A stretch of 64,000 nt of DNA from Pseudeuparius sepicola (GCA_963920635.1 OY987298.1:19935647-19999646); one strand, 5' to 3'. Positions 39,601-46,945 are shown, counted from the stretch's first letter. The notes: a model not told the origin generated them from the letters alone. Made by a program: numbers and translations.

Positions 39601-41880
39601 TTTTATAATAGCTTCACAACTATTTATTCTGTGCCTCGGTCCTTAAACAATCTCCTTGGCCAAAAAAGTGGACTTACGCATCTTGCAATGTAAATAAATA
39701 TTTTATTTTCTTTTGTTGAATAAATTTTGGTTTTAAATAAGAAGTTCTAGCTTTTGAAAACCAATTTAAAGAAAAACAAATATCAAAAACTTGTGGAGTT
39801 CACTAAATCGTGACTTTATGTATGTAATAAAAAATATGTTTCGAATTAAATAAGGACCTCAAATATGAAATTTCAACTAAAAATACCCATAAAATTTAAT
39901 TTTCTTCAAATCCAAAACAATTTTTTTATTATAATTTGTTTACTGCTTAAGAAAAAAGCAATTTCTCATAGAAAGTACAGGAAGAAGAGGAAAAACATCT
40001 TTGTTAAATAGACCTCGTTTTAATTTAGAGAGACATTTGCTAACAGAATGATTCTGTCAATAATTACTATTAAAGGCAGATGGTCATTTCCATAATTTAC
40101 ACGACTTCTTATGCAAAATTCATGGAACATGAAACTCTCGCATGTACCTCTTTCAGTAATTTTCTTTTTTTCCATGAAATGACAATCCGACAAATCAATC
40201 AAAATAAACAGTGTTTCGCCATTTTGCATCATCACTGCAATCGACTGCAATAAGAAATATCCCTACTTATTGCAGTAGCTAACATAGCACTGGGCTGCGA
40301 TCGCAGTATGGTAATTCACATCTAAAAGTAACGTCACGCACCTCCCAAACAGTCGCTGCGATATCAGTCCCCTGCTGTGTGAAACCGCAGCTTTAGAAAA
40401 CGCGGAGGCTAATTATTTGTAATTTTTTTGTTTACCAGACAACCTTTGTGTGGATGCCTGTTGTGACATCGCCCGGCTTGAATTAATAAGGATAATTCAC
40501 ATAAATGAAATGACGCAAATGTAAACAATGGTAACTTTACAGATATAGTTACATTGCTTTTTTCAGGGATTTCGTTCTTAAAAAAAAAAAAACACTGAGG
40601 TTTGTATCACGGGTGATGGCAGGAATAACGCGAACGAATCTGTGACAACTGGCAAGCATCTGTTGTCAGTGTATTATGGATTGAAAAACATTTTTAAAAA
40701 TACCACCTGTTAGTAGATTTTTAATTTTGCCACGAGAAATTTTGAAAAAATTGGTTTGCTTCTTAAACACCAAGATTGCTTAAAAGAGGCTGCAGATTTA
40801 CTAAGTTCCAAAATTCCGCATCACCATCTACAGCTTGTTTACAAAAAATCGTATATGAAAAGTTATCACCACCGAACCCTACCAGTCACCTATTGCAGTG
40901 CTTTTCAGTGAATCGCCCTGTATCTATTATTACACGAATTACTTACCTAGTGGTGAATTACTTCTCAATACCGGACTGGGACTGCTGACCGATATAGCTT
41001 TTGCCTCATTAGATTTGTTCGCTACAGAAACACTAGTGGAAACCACAGACCTTGGATCCCTTGATCTATCTAGAACCACTGAAGCAACTGTTGTTTTTAC
41101 ATCACAAACTCGTTTGCCAAGTCTTGAGTTTATGGGAGCCTGAACTTGTAAGGTCTTTTCATTTGGAAACACAGAAGCCATGCTTCCTAAAACCAGTGAT
41201 TCTCCTGAGGCTTCTTTGTTACACGTAACATGTTGAGGAACATTATCAACAACCAATGACTTTTTGGTTTTGGGTCGCATAGATTTTTTCCGTTTTTTCT
41301 TTGATTTTGTCGTTATGCTTATTGATGTAGCTGCCTTTTTCTTGAGACTAAAATAGGGCTCATACCCATTAACTTCTCTGAGATATAGCAAAACAGTCAG
41401 CAAACAATTTCTCTCTGCCGTGCTTTTAGAAACCCCAACTCCGGAAAACAATACTGGCTCCTTATTCGTTGTGGGAAGCGGTATATCACAATGCCATAAC
41501 TTTTGCTCACTACATTCAAATTTAAGCGATATTTTCGCATCATTTAAATTATGAGTTTGGAACATAGTCATTAGTTCTGTTGTGTATGAAGTAGTACTCA
41601 CACCATACTTGGATAGGATTATTGGCAAATTAATTTTATCCTGCTCGCTTAATCCCTTGTTAATTGCCTGAATTACTGTATTTAGTAATATCTTCATTTC
41701 GGAAGACGGTGGGTTATGCCTGTAAAAAGCCGATTGTATAAACCATTTAGAGCTCAATTTAGAGTTGATCCTCAAAAAGAATTTATGATTTCTAAAGATG
41801 AGAGGTGGATGCACCAGAGAACAATATCTGGCGGAAGTTAAAAACTTGTTCATTGTGAAATATGAGCTTTTCCACAACAT
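6657..41880 (-). CDS. DHX30: DHX30-like DExH-box RNA helicase, whole gene (13 coding exons)
   Basis: An NTP-dependent RNA helicase; the vertebrate relative DHX30 acts in mitochondrial RNA granules and mitoribosome assembly. I joined 13 exons on the minus strand: 41880-40947, 35844-35704, 34980-34335, 31715-31499, 27134-26863, 24958-24805, 24721-24421, 17895-17525, 14699-14426, 14353-14143, 14090-13901, 13840-13746 and 6828-6657. All have GT/AG borders and compatible phases and give about 1,325 residues. Order of parts: a basic, Ser/Phe-rich N-terminus without acidic residues (mitochondrial presequence type), a dsRBD-like region, a second dsRBD-like region, Walker A GEPGCGKST (about 591-599), DEAH (about 695-698), SAT (about 727-729), QRAGRAGR (about 905-912), then the HA2 and OB-type tail. 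The LFCT-GILLR, HERDVNTD and PGF-YPVK-HY blocks resemble DHX30 more than MLE or DHX36. The gene is stretched to 35 kb by transposon-filled introns. Orthology is inferred from remembered family sequence. Confidence 0.85.
6978..8164. mobile_element. 1.2-kb palindromic element, TA-flanked
   Basis: The left end CAGTCTGTTTCACTTCAAGT is repeated inverted at the right end (to 8164), with TA on both sides. The arms stay complementary for most of the length, meeting near 7550. Open frames inside are by-products of the palindrome. Confidence 0.8.
8245..12103 (+). mobile_element. Decayed DD-E/D transposon related to the 56.7-kb element
   Basis: The left end CAGGGTGATTCAGTTATGAT and the decayed right end (12059-12103) are inverted copies flanked by TA. 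Inside, the plus strand near 11158-11370 still reads VNVWAGVYGD, IHDGPQH and LNPMGFCVWG, matching the transposase at 58,440-59,759. DNA near 11,630-11,730 also matches its 3' untranslated part (59,820-59,920). Stops and deletions make it non-functional. Confidence 0.65.
11158..11380 (+). pseudogene. Transposase fragment (DD41D type), broken
   Basis: This translates to VNVWAGVYGDPAIGLYS, then a deletion, then IHDGPQHILHG and LNPMGFCVWGYLHE. These align with INVWAGVYGD, MHDGAPAHF and LNPMDFCIWG of the complete transposase in this window. Frame breaks and loss of the third catalytic Asp (M-G for M-D) show that it is dead. Confidence 0.65.
12118..12440. mobile_element. 323-bp MITE, TA-flanked
   Basis: The ends CAGAGTGAGTCTGAAATAAC and the inverse of GTTATTTTAGACTCACCCTG are flanked by TA. 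Inner arms are complementary for about 40 bp more. Confidence 0.75.
12462..13443. mobile_element. hAT-like non-autonomous element filled with GATC-rich satellite
   Basis: A perfect 8-bp duplication GTGCTGTG (12454-12461 and 13444-13451) flanks the element. The ends are CAGAGCTG and the inverse of CAGCTTTG. The interior has dozens of GATC palindromes in a degenerate unit near CGATCTAAGATCTTCTAAC (about 12475-12960) and again at 13230-13430. There is no open reading frame. The 8-bp duplication is typical of the hAT superfamily. Confidence 0.75.
13746..13840 (-). CDS. DHX30: DHX30-like exon 12
   Basis: This short exon (95 nt) encodes VKVSIDGTSIQLICDKT, a beta-rich end to the OB domain. The acceptor is tttttag|CTT and the donor is AAAAC|gtaagt. 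It joins in phase 2 to the last exon across a 6.9-kb intron full of transposons. Confidence 0.8.
13901..14090 (-). CDS. DHX30: DHX30-like exon 11: OB-fold
   Basis: This is the C-terminal OB-fold segment (SINFRRNNFPTKFLLYINET, VVRECSLIPAISVLLFA). I chose the acceptor at tttttag|AAAC because the nearer ..gtacag would break the frame and leave a 32-bp intron. The donor is CAGAAA|gtaata. Confidence 0.8.
14143..14353 (-). CDS. DHX30: DHX30-like exon 10: HA2 to OB linker
   Basis: This encodes RSIHFGYLENGL and NDELVKAVLYSGV, matching the conserved EELVK-VL-AG block before the OB-fold in DHX30-type proteins. The acceptor is tttttag|AGT and the donor is ACAAG|gtaaat. The following intron is only about 50 bp long. 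Confidence 0.85.
14426..14699 (-). CDS. DHX30: DHX30-like exon 9: HA2 region
   Basis: This encodes the helicase-associated HA2 segment (VLVNAVIFKCVTPIVDIVTL) and a region with SDHLSAMRIFEKW, which aligns with the SDHL...W block after the ratchet helices in DEAH/RHA helicases. The acceptor is ttttag|GTA and the donor is ATCAAAC|gtaagt. Confidence 0.88.
15647..15792. repeat. 146-bp hairpin with 63-bp arms
   Basis: Near-perfect inverted arms carrying ATTCCTGGGATTCGACCAAC flank a loop of about 19 bases. There is no coding capacity; it may be a foldback element or an RNA hairpin. Confidence 0.7.
15885..16082 (+). pseudogene. Remnant of a Cys-cluster protein
   Basis: One frame reads LNCKKGCNAKCGCKKVGLF; after a one-base shift a second reads NISEETSDASLSEQFTC and an acidic run of Glu, ending in TGA. 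The C-x3-C-x3-C-x-C-K-K-x-G-L pattern occurs at the C-terminus of some transposon-encoded proteins. The family was not identified. Confidence 0.35.
16934..17014 (+). pseudogene. Possible 5' fragment of a transposon gene
   Basis: This begins MSKQGITLHSQAREIIANVIR and stops after 26 residues. The S-Q-A-R-E-I-I-x-N-V pattern resembles the start of insect transposase-associated proteins, but the fragment is too short to be sure. Confidence 0.3.
17525..17895 (-). CDS. DHX30: DHX30-like exon 8: motif VI and winged helix
   Basis: This contains the arginine-finger motif QRAGRAGRVRPGECFRLY, followed by PEILCTSLTRIVLQAK and the winged-helix region. It is markedly GC-rich (many CGC/GGC codons) compared with the AT-rich introns around it, which supports purifying selection. 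The acceptor is tttcag|GC and the donor is GCAAAG|gtgaga. Confidence 0.93.
17896..18910. other. Helicase intron sequence, no feature seen
   Basis: Intronic DNA between helicase exon 8 and the 540-bp repeat array. Open frames here are short and show no domain. Confidence 0.4.
18911..20347 (+). repeat. Tandem array of a ~540-bp repeat (2.6 copies)
   Basis: Units begin with GAAGACGACCACAAAATATA at 18911, 19446 and 19992 (spacing 535 and 546 bp). The third copy breaks off at AACATTTATGG, at the LRR start codon. The copies are nearly identical apart from small indels. Each contains an exon-like stretch after ttcag reading EEEAVIESLQEALNTTGVN and ending in a stop. A reversed partial copy lies at 31018-31247. 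Confidence 0.85.
20345..20543 (+). CDS. LRR gene exon 1: signal peptide and Cys cap
   Basis: The reading frame opens with ATG at 20345; a second Met at 20369 gives a better signal peptide. The upstream 540-bp repeat array stops at about 20347, so the start codon sits right at the repeat edge. Confidence 0.65.
20345..22805 (+). CDS. Leucine-rich-repeat transmembrane protein, nested gene (frameshifted)
   Basis: Exon 1 (20345-20543) encodes a signal peptide (MLKLFCLSIIMVTVEA after an upstream Met) and a Cys-rich cap with a KCCCNAKDC motif. The donor is AATG|gtaaat. Exon 2 begins after tttcag at 21165 and runs to TAA at 22805. It encodes about ten LRRs with the L-x-L-x-x-N pattern, a C-terminal cap with NNWRCDLL, an Asn/Asp/Phe-rich stalk, a membrane helix about 20 residues long (NLFLNLLQIAGFLFGIYAFV) and a short basic tail. 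The N-terminal frame and the LRR frame differ by one base around 21264-21277, near an A run, so this copy has an apparent frameshift. It may be an assembly error or a young pseudogene. The gene lies inside a helicase intron on the opposite strand. Extracellular recognition or adhesion is inferred from architecture only. Confidence 0.75.
21165..22805 (+). CDS. LRR gene exon 2: LRRs, stalk, membrane helix
   Basis: The acceptor ctatttcag is followed by an open frame to about 21264 and then, shifted by one base, by an open frame to 22805. The stalk (about 22230-22630) carries at least three copies of a D-F-x-K-x-x-[FI]-x-K-Y-[LM] motif (for example DFQKTDFYKYLESL and DFKKSNFSKYMENF). Confidence 0.75.
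22974..22979 (+). promoter_or_regulatory. Candidate polyadenylation signal of the LRR gene
   Basis: AATAAA lies about 170 bp after the LRR stop codon, in an A-rich context. Confidence 0.45.
23120..23388. mobile_element. Half copy of a CAGGGTG-type element
   Basis: This matches the right half of the element at 30097-30825 (TTGTCTTTTACA, the TAGTTTCTA.TCAAGCA block) and ends in ACACCCTG|TA. The left half is missing. Confidence 0.6.
23389..24228. other. Helicase intron, no feature seen
   Basis: AT-rich intron between the LRR gene's 3' flank and helicase exon 7. No coding region supported. Confidence 0.4.
24421..24721 (-). CDS. DHX30: DHX30-like exon 7: motifs IV and V
   Basis: The second RecA domain begins here with AILVFLPGWEDIKKVN (motif IV) and continues to ILSTNIAETSVTIDDV (motif V) and VIDTGVRKDQRFD. 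The acceptor is ttttag|GTC and the donor is GAGAAAG|gtaatg. The introns on both sides match in phase. Confidence 0.93.
24805..24958 (-). CDS. DHX30: DHX30-like exon 6: inter-RecA linker
   Basis: This encodes YYDGAPILDVPGFTYPVKKH and a short acidic/basic linker leading to the second RecA domain. The PGF-YPV-HY pattern matches the conserved segment after SAT in DHX30-type helicases. It is flanked by acceptor ..cgttag|G and donor AAA|gtaagt. Confidence 0.9.
25022..25906. mobile_element. 885-bp CAGGGTG inverted-repeat element, TA-flanked
   Basis: The left end CAGGGTGTCTCACCACGAAC and the right end are inverted copies that include the ATCGATCGATATCTCAAAA motif. TA lies on both sides. No open frame of note. 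Confidence 0.85.
25907..26862. other. Helicase intron, no clear feature
   Basis: A short plus-strand open stretch near 26415-26545 (SSAIEDESSEREVSPTQDSS) and an interrupted hairpin (GAATATAGCC at 26552, inverse at 26613) are the only structures seen. No family recognised. Confidence 0.35.
26863..27134 (-). CDS. DHX30: DHX30-like exon 5: DEAH box and SAT motif
   Basis: The exon encodes GYQVRLKSNFQ, LFCTTGILLR, IILDEAHERDVNTD and IVMSATID, which are motifs Ib, II and III of the RecA1 domain. The Glu and His of the DEAH box are intact, so ATPase function is expected. The acceptor is ctttag|GTT and the donor is AGCAA|gtgagt. Confidence 0.92.
27617..27696. repeat. (TA)n microsatellite, about 40 units
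   Basis: An uninterrupted TA dinucleotide run directly abuts the left end of the CAGGGTG element that starts at 27697. Confidence 0.95.
27697..29177. mobile_element. 1.48-kb palindromic CAGGGTG element
   Basis: The left end CAGGGTGACCGTATTTCGAG and the right end (to 29177) are inverted copies with arms complementary over at least 400 bp. TA lies on both sides. The centre (28,300-28,650) is unique and non-coding. Confidence 0.85.
30097..30825. mobile_element. 729-bp CAGGGTG inverted-repeat element
   Basis: The left end CAGGGTGGATCCAGATCGAC is matched inverted at the right end (TCTGGGTCCACCCTG), with TA on each side. The arms share GTGTAAAAGACAAA and TTAGAAACTAATTTGC. Confidence 0.85.
31018..31247 (-). 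repeat. Reversed partial copy of the 540-bp repeat
   Basis: On the minus strand this matches the 3' part of the array at 18911-20347 (GATGGCAAATG, AGCATTTA, CATTCGATTGC counterparts) with clear divergence. So the repeat is dispersed as well as tandem. Confidence 0.75.
31499..31715 (-). CDS. DHX30: DHX30-like exon 4: Walker A and motif Ia
   Basis: This is the start of the RecA1 domain. It contains Walker A GEPGCGKSTRIPQ and motif Ia VTQPRRIAAISLAQRV, both diagnostic of DExH (DEAH/RHA) helicases. The acceptor is ...tttttag|GAATC and the donor is GAGACG|gtaaaa. It joins in phase 0 to the next exon. Confidence 0.92.
32184..33416. mobile_element. Palindromic element, family A, right end lost
   Basis: The left end reads CATGGTGTCTACTTTTAAGT, a variant of the CAGGGTGTCTACTTTTAAGT end at 55250. 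The arms are complementary up to ATTTGTATACACTTA at 33416, where an ATT microsatellite replaces the right terminus. Open frames inside (32441-33176) mirror each other across the palindrome and are not genes. Confidence 0.75.
34335..34980 (-). CDS. DHX30: DHX30-like exon 3: second dsRBD-like domain
   Basis: The acceptor is ...attaag|GA and the donor is TACAA|gtaaga. The exon carries a pattern typical of a dsRBD: a basic strand (ISYTRIKIKNHEKWECAYRV) followed by an Ala-rich helix (NKREASDAAAWEVLDFLF). This corresponds to the dsRNA-binding region N-terminal to the helicase core in DHX30/DHX9-type proteins. It is more GC-rich than the flanking introns. Confidence 0.85.
35704..35844 (-). CDS. DHX30: DHX30-like exon 2 (small, 141 nt)
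   Basis: This short open segment was found by its splice sites: acceptor ...ttttttag|AT and donor ACAG|gtaaat. Its 141 nt keep the phase-1 frame on both sides, so it can be included or skipped without a frameshift. It encodes a Tyr/Gln/Met-rich linker (AYYPYYDNMQIFVQYPQMYG) between the two dsRBD-like parts. It may be a cassette exon. No domain is recognised in it. Confidence 0.7.
36238..37613. mobile_element. 1.4-kb palindromic element next to a family A copy
   Basis: The arms start with CAGAGCTAGAACAAAGGTTA on the left and its inverse ends at 37613. They share GGGGCATT, CAAAATATCTAGTGAGCC and AAATCGGCCATTTTTTGAGC. Another CAGGGTG start lies at 36118 and one at 36188. The right end sits inside a family A copy (TATACC at 37614). 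Confidence 0.65.
37614..38620. mobile_element. Family A palindromic element, broken at both ends
   Basis: This shares the internal blocks ACACCCCAAAAC, ATACAGGGAGTTCCATTCTG and its inverse with copies at 32184, 51049 and 55250. The left terminus is removed by the neighbouring element, and the right terminus breaks at GTTTAGGCGATT next to a retroelement scrap. Confidence 0.7.
38621..38717 (+). pseudogene. Ty3/gypsy-type reverse transcriptase scrap
   Basis: A short frame reads KESLIYLDDIIVFSVGD. The YLDDIIVFS block is the catalytic RT motif of Ty3/gypsy LTR retrotransposons. Nothing else of the element remains. Confidence 0.5.
38704..39041 (-). pseudogene. hAT transposase C-terminus and terminal repeat, relic
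   Basis: The minus strand reads PVTVASSQRSFSTLKSIKKN, then NYLRN, DRINNLALLSIEAKEAAAMD and a stop at 38704. This is the hAT dimerisation region (ZMYM1-like group). The element's end CAGTGGCGTAGCTACCATAC lies at 39041, only about 150 bp upstream, so most of the transposase is deleted. Confidence 0.7.
39042..40946. other. Helicase intron 1 (part), no clear gene
   Basis: This holds a direct repeat GTTGCTAGGTACAA (39328, 39347) with an inverted TTGCCTAGCAAC, and a block TTTTTCCTGCTCCCTCCC shared with 33,545. A minus-strand open frame at 40,020-40,250 shows no recognisable domain. Confidence 0.4.
40947..41880 (-). CDS. DHX30: DHX30-like exon 1: presequence and dsRBD-like region
   Basis: This exon encodes 311 residues plus one base and ends at the donor CTAG|gtaagt. 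The first 50 or so residues are rich in Arg, Lys, Ser and Phe and lack Asp and Glu, which fits a mitochondrial targeting sequence. A second in-frame Met at residue 10 could also start translation. Residues about 62-170 have the alternating helix and strand character of a degenerate dsRNA-binding domain. A lysine/arginine cluster (KSKKKRKKSMRPKTKK) and a serine-rich linker follow. Confidence 0.85.
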
Positions 41881-41940
41881 TTCTGCAGTGTTGTAATTTG
41901 GAGATCGAGAACGTGAAAAAACGAGGTTATGTAATTAATT

Positions 41941-41989
41941 TATGAATTTTGGCAAGGCCAGCCGGCAGCCCGGCTGGGCAAAATTCATA
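41941..41989. repeat. GC-rich hairpin just upstream of the helicase
   Basis: The arms TATGAATTTTG...CAGCCGG and their inverse surround CAG, about 60 bp upstream of the helicase start codon on its 5' side. It may lie in the promoter or 5' leader. Confidence 0.6.
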
Positions 41990-44044
41990 ATATACCATAG
42001 ACAAAATATTCAAAGTTCATACTGAGGTGATTTATTATTTATTACATTAGGATATATTTTGTGATACTAAGCTCAATTTACAGCAAATTTTAGAATTTGT
42101 TTCTTTAATAAAACAATAATTATATGTATATATAGTTCCAGGTTCAAGATTTTAAAAACTGTATATCAAGAACTACCTACCATCATACCAATACCTACCT
42201 GGGTCAAAAATGGAACAATGTAGTCTTCTTTTATTCGAATATTTTCTACTCCCATATATCAGTTAACTGAATTACTAATACATTTTGTAAATTCAGTCAA
42301 TTGCAAGAGATTTTCAAAAATGTCAGGTCGCGATTTCTTAAAATCTGGCGCCATTAAACATAAAAAACTGCACTGCAAACTTGGGAACAAGAAACCAATC
42401 GCGAATTATAATAATACTTAGAAAACACGAAGAGTACTTAAAAGAATATTCGAATTATAACAAAAAAGTGCCCCGACTTGGTCCCGACCCGACTGAAAAA
42501 AAAAACGGGCACTGACAGAACACTGAAGACTGAAGATAAAAAACTGTCAAATCAAAAAGCGCGCCTTTCCACAAAACGTAGAAATAGGTAATGACAGTTC
42601 TGACCATAGAATAAAAGAAAAGAAAATATTTCTCAGCATAGCCCTGTTTCAAGTGATCGCCACTGGCGCCACACGACGAAAAAATCCACAGAGTGGTTTA
42701 ATGTTCAACACACCTTATTTGTTGTCTTTTAGAAAATAAAACCAGGCAAATATGTCTGTTATAAGGAATTTCATCCAAAATTAAATAAAATAAAATGATT
42801 GTTTGTCCGACTTTTTACTTGAAATTAAATGAATCCATATACCGATGATAGCATAGGTAGCAGGTTTTTTTAATTATTCCTATACAGGGTGGTCCAAATT
42901 AATTTTATCAGCAACACTTTAAAAACTGCTAGAAAATTTCAAAAAAGTAGATTTTTTCATATAAACGTATATCGAAATCGTAGCGGTTTTCGTTATAACA
43001 GGGCGTCAAAGTTCAAATTATTTTTCAAGTTAAAAATAATTTGTCCTCTCTACTTCCACCAGTGCCGAAGACGCAGTGGTTAACCCCCATTTTTGTTAAT
43101 AAAAAAATGGTAAGGGACTGGAAAAGTAATATTTTTTGCTTCCACTAAATTTCACAACCAATTCTTGACTTTCTATAAAAAAAGGTTCCGTTTTTGAAAA
43201 ATTAATTTTCGTGCGTTTTACTTTTTTTAGCAGAAGATAATTAAAGTAGGTGCAGGTTTTTAAAATTTTGCACACCTACTCAGTTTTTATTCTGAACAAC
43301 TTTCCTTAAGAACATTTTGTTAAAAAAACTACAAAAAGGGTTTCTAAATTCGAAAAATCATGTGCCTTGGAAATTTTGAAAAACTAATTTTTCGCACCAG
43401 TAAAGTGCTCTTTTAAACTTTGCCTTTATGTAGGTTTTATATTCCGAGAAAAAAGTCGGATTCCCGAGAAAAACGTCGGAATTCCGAGAAAAAAGTCGGA
43501 ATTCCGAGAAAAAAGTTGTGATTCCGAGAAAAAAGTCGGAATTCCGAGAAAAAAGTCGGATTCCCGAGAAAAACGTCGGAATTCCGAGATTAAAGTCGGA
43601 AATTGAAATAAAAAATAGTATATGGCCTTTCTACGCTTTGGTACCCTTCTATATAACCCATATGTCGCAATTTTTTTCATCGAGTAGCGCCACCTCAGTC
43701 CAAAAACAACAATGAAATATGACATCATGCTCGGGTCTTTAATACTTTCGGTCCAGGTTAAACCCAAGAACAGTATGTGCGTCTACCGTAACCCTCAGGT
43801 TAAAAGATAATTAAAATAACTTTATGTTATGGTACATTAATTTATAACAAAATTAAGACGCAAAAACATTTGAATATATTAATTTGTCTGAATAACAAAG
43901 GTTTAACCACATACCTACTCATCCACGAAAGAGATGGTATCGTGGGTTTAGACAAAAGACTGCTGCGTTTTTGCGAAAAACAAAAGTTTTAACGTGGTTA
44001 ACAGCACATGATGTCGCTTGTACCAACAGACCTGAGGTCTTCTA
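41990..44044. other. Intergenic, repeat-derived
   Basis: No gene seen upstream of the helicase. It contains an unpaired CAGGGTGGTCCAAATT end at 42885 and the minisatellite at 43441. Confidence 0.4.
43441..43600. repeat. 20-bp minisatellite, 8 copies
   Basis: The unit ATTCCGAGAAAAAAGTCGGA is repeated head to tail with a few substitutions. The open frame across it on the minus strand is a repeat artefact. Confidence 0.9.
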
Positions 44045-46391
44045 CAGGGTGATCCAAATTGGATGCCCCAGGCCTACAGCGGGAACACGAAAACTCAAAA
44101 TAAAATTTCGAAAAGGGGTTCTTAAATGGGACATACTAAGGTCCAATTTTGATCAAAAATTAGCTTTTTGATGTTTGGGAAAATGGCCGCTGTGACGTCA
44201 TCGATATTATTTTCCCAGAAACATATACCCAGTTTTTCTCTAGGTATATATTGAAAGTCCCAAGGGCGAGCTGACCAGGGAGCCGGGGTCTGCGTCGCAG
44301 ACGGGCGGCCAAATCCAGGGGCGGCCACAGGCCGCCCTTCCGTGACAAAAAAATATTTTTTCAGAAAAAAGGTAGTAAGTCTCTACATTACTTGCAATCG
44401 CCCTCAAAAAGAATATCGTCAACCATGAAACAACATCATATTGACATGAACCCATAACCAGTCGGCCGTCGGCACTACCTCTATTCTAGTCTTTACTCTG
44501 TGGCAACTGCGCTGCGCGGCGTGACGTTGGTATAGACCGCAAATTTCGTAGGGGATATCGACGCTTCAGACCTGAATAATAGTGAGCTAAAAAATTTAAA
44601 TATCTTTCTTCCATCAGAATATACTGCAAGTCCAAGAACTATTTTAGAATACTTGTTCAAAAAGTCTCTCACGAATAATTTTCTGAACACCGCAATAGTC
44701 TTCCGAATACTTTTGTGCTCGCCAGTTACCGTAGCATCCGCGAAGAGACCATTTTCCAAATTAAAAATTATAAAAAACTATCTAAGGTCTTCTATGAGAT
44801 TAAACGATTTAGCAATAATTTCCATTGAATGTATCCTACTTGATACAATAAATATCAGTGATATAATATCAGTGTTAAAACATTTTTTATTTTAAAGAAA
44901 CATTTACCTTGTTCCTTTCAGTTTGGAAATTCTACCAGACCCAAAACATATTAATCATTATAACAAGACTGATTGCCTGTGGTATTTTCTTGTTATAAGA
45001 TGGCATTGTGGCCTACTTATTTCCGAAAAAATAGTTGCCTATTCCAAAGTCAAAGCCACCTGCGATATCACAATCGAGGCTAAAAATCCGAAAATCATAT
45101 TAGGCATTTTTTCTTCAAAAAATTTACTAAAAAAAGTTGTTCAGAATAGTTCCAGGACTCTAAATCTAAAATTTTGTCAGAATCAAAAAATATTAAATTA
45201 AAAAATTAATTTCCAAAAATAGCAATTGAAGATTTTTCTGCGTTTAGAAAAGTGTGCTATGGAAGTTTTGAAGGCTAGTTATTTTCAAAAAGTAATCATT
45301 TCAAAATAAAATTGAAAGCTACGAAACAGTTTTTTAAAATTTTTACTGAATTTTTTTTATTTAATATTTTTTGATTTTGACAAAATTTTGGATTTAGGAT
45401 TCTGGATCGATTCTGAACAACTTTTTTAGTACGTTTCTTGAAAAAAATGCCTAATATGAATTTCGGATTTTTAGTTTCGATTGTGGCATCGCGGGTGGCT
45501 TTGGCTTTGAAGTAAACAACTAATTTTTTGGAAATAAGTAGGCAACAATGCCATCTACCTTTGAGAAAAATTTCGTTCTTGTCGGTTAAAAATTAAAGAA
45601 GTTATAAGGTTGTTTCACTCTTAAGTGACACCCTCTGTAGGTATTTTTGAGAATATCTCTTATCATTTTTGTTATACCTACCTAATAATTTTTGCAATTA
45701 CCTCGTAGGTAATTACAAAAGACCGAAAACCCTAGAAATTCTCAACAACTTTTGTAGGGAAAGATTTTCTGTATATTTTATTGTTCAAAATATACAAGGT
45801 CAAATAAGTAAAAAAACGTGGAATTTTTTCTAATCATTTTTCGAAATCTAGATATAGCTATGGAAACAATTGATAGTCAGAAATTATTTAAGAGAATGTT
45901 AAATTTATTCAACTGGAATACCTATATATATATTTTTTGTAACAAACAATAATAACAAACAAGTTAGTAACAAGCACAATTCAGAAATTAAAAATATTCC
46001 AGTTGAATAAATTTAAAGGTGTGCAAGGCACCCTAACATACTCTTAAATAATTTCTGACTATCAGTTGTTTCCATAATCTAGATTTCGAAAAATGATTAG
46101 AAAAAATTCCATGTTTTTTACATATTTGACCCTGTATATTTTGAACAATAAAAGATACAGAAAATATTTCCCTACAAAAGTTGTTGAGAATGATAAGGAC
46201 TTTCAATATATGTATAGAGAAAACTGGTGTTTCTGGGAAAATAATATCGATGACGTCACAGCGCCCATTTTCCCAAACATCAAAAAAGCTAATTTTCAGT
46301 CAAAATAATTGTCCCATTTAAGAACTCCTTTTCAAAATTTTATTTTGAGTTTTCGTGTTTCCGCTGTAGGCCTGGGGCCTGGATCACCCTG
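44045..46391. mobile_element. 2.3-kb CAGGGTG element carrying a hAT fragment
   Basis: The left end CAGGGTGATCCAAATTGGAT and the right end GGCCTGGATCACCCTG are inverted copies with about 180 bp of matching arms. A second nested palindrome occupies 45,760-46,150. Inside, at 44,541-44,895, is a piece of hAT transposase of a different superfamily. Confidence 0.75.
44541..44895 (+). pseudogene. hAT transposase C-terminal fragment
   Basis: This reads DIDASDLNNSELKNLNIFLP, then PVTVASAKRPFSKLKIIKNY, LRSSMRLNDLAIISIE and ISDII, the hAT C-terminal dimerisation domain as in ZMYM1-like proteins. The frame is open to TAA at 44895, but the N-terminal two thirds are absent. Confidence 0.75.
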
Positions 46392-46451
46392 TATAATGAA
46401 CTACCATTATCTAATTTTAATTCATAAAAAAAAAACATTGGGTAAAATATA

Positions 46452-46886
46452 CAGGGTGTCCGGTAAGTATGGTAAATTTTTTGGCGATGGAGAATAAGCT
46501 GCACTTGCACTGTTTTTGGATTGTGCTTTTACTCGTAACTTTTTTCGTTGACTGAAATATTCCTTTTTTGATGTTATCTTTTTGGTCCTGCAGTTCCATC
46601 ATTTTAGTGCATCTTTTCATTCTTCAAGAAAAAGGTATACTCTTGTTTCATAACGATCAAATCAACTGTTTGCTTCGAAATCGGCACAACGTGCCCCAAA
46701 ACACCTGTTGACTTCAATATTCGAAACATACAATTTTCACCTACCGCTTCTATAAAATCAATTTGAAATCTGACCCGTAGTTGTTAAGCTCAGTCACAGA
46801 ATAACTAAAATCTGTGGCTCAGTCGTAATATTTTGACGTTCCTTACCTGCTCCTGTGAGATTGCCCCATACTTACCGGACACCCTG
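46452..46886. mobile_element. 435-bp CAGGGTG element, TA-flanked
   Basis: The left end CAGGGTGTCCGGTAAGTATG and the right end (CATACTTACCGGACACCCTG) are inverted copies with TA on each side. The interior is unique and non-coding. Confidence 0.8.
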
Positions 46887-46945
46887 TATATGCCCTTATT
46901 CTACAAATTTTTACAAAAATTTACAATATTAAGGAAACTTTAACC

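Noticed and set aside
40020..40250. 76-aa minus frame
   Set aside because: It reads like a protein in places but no family was recognised and no splice sites fit the helicase frame.
43426..43767. 113-aa minus frame with FSRNSDFFLGIPTF repeats
   Set aside because: A translation of the 20-bp minisatellite.
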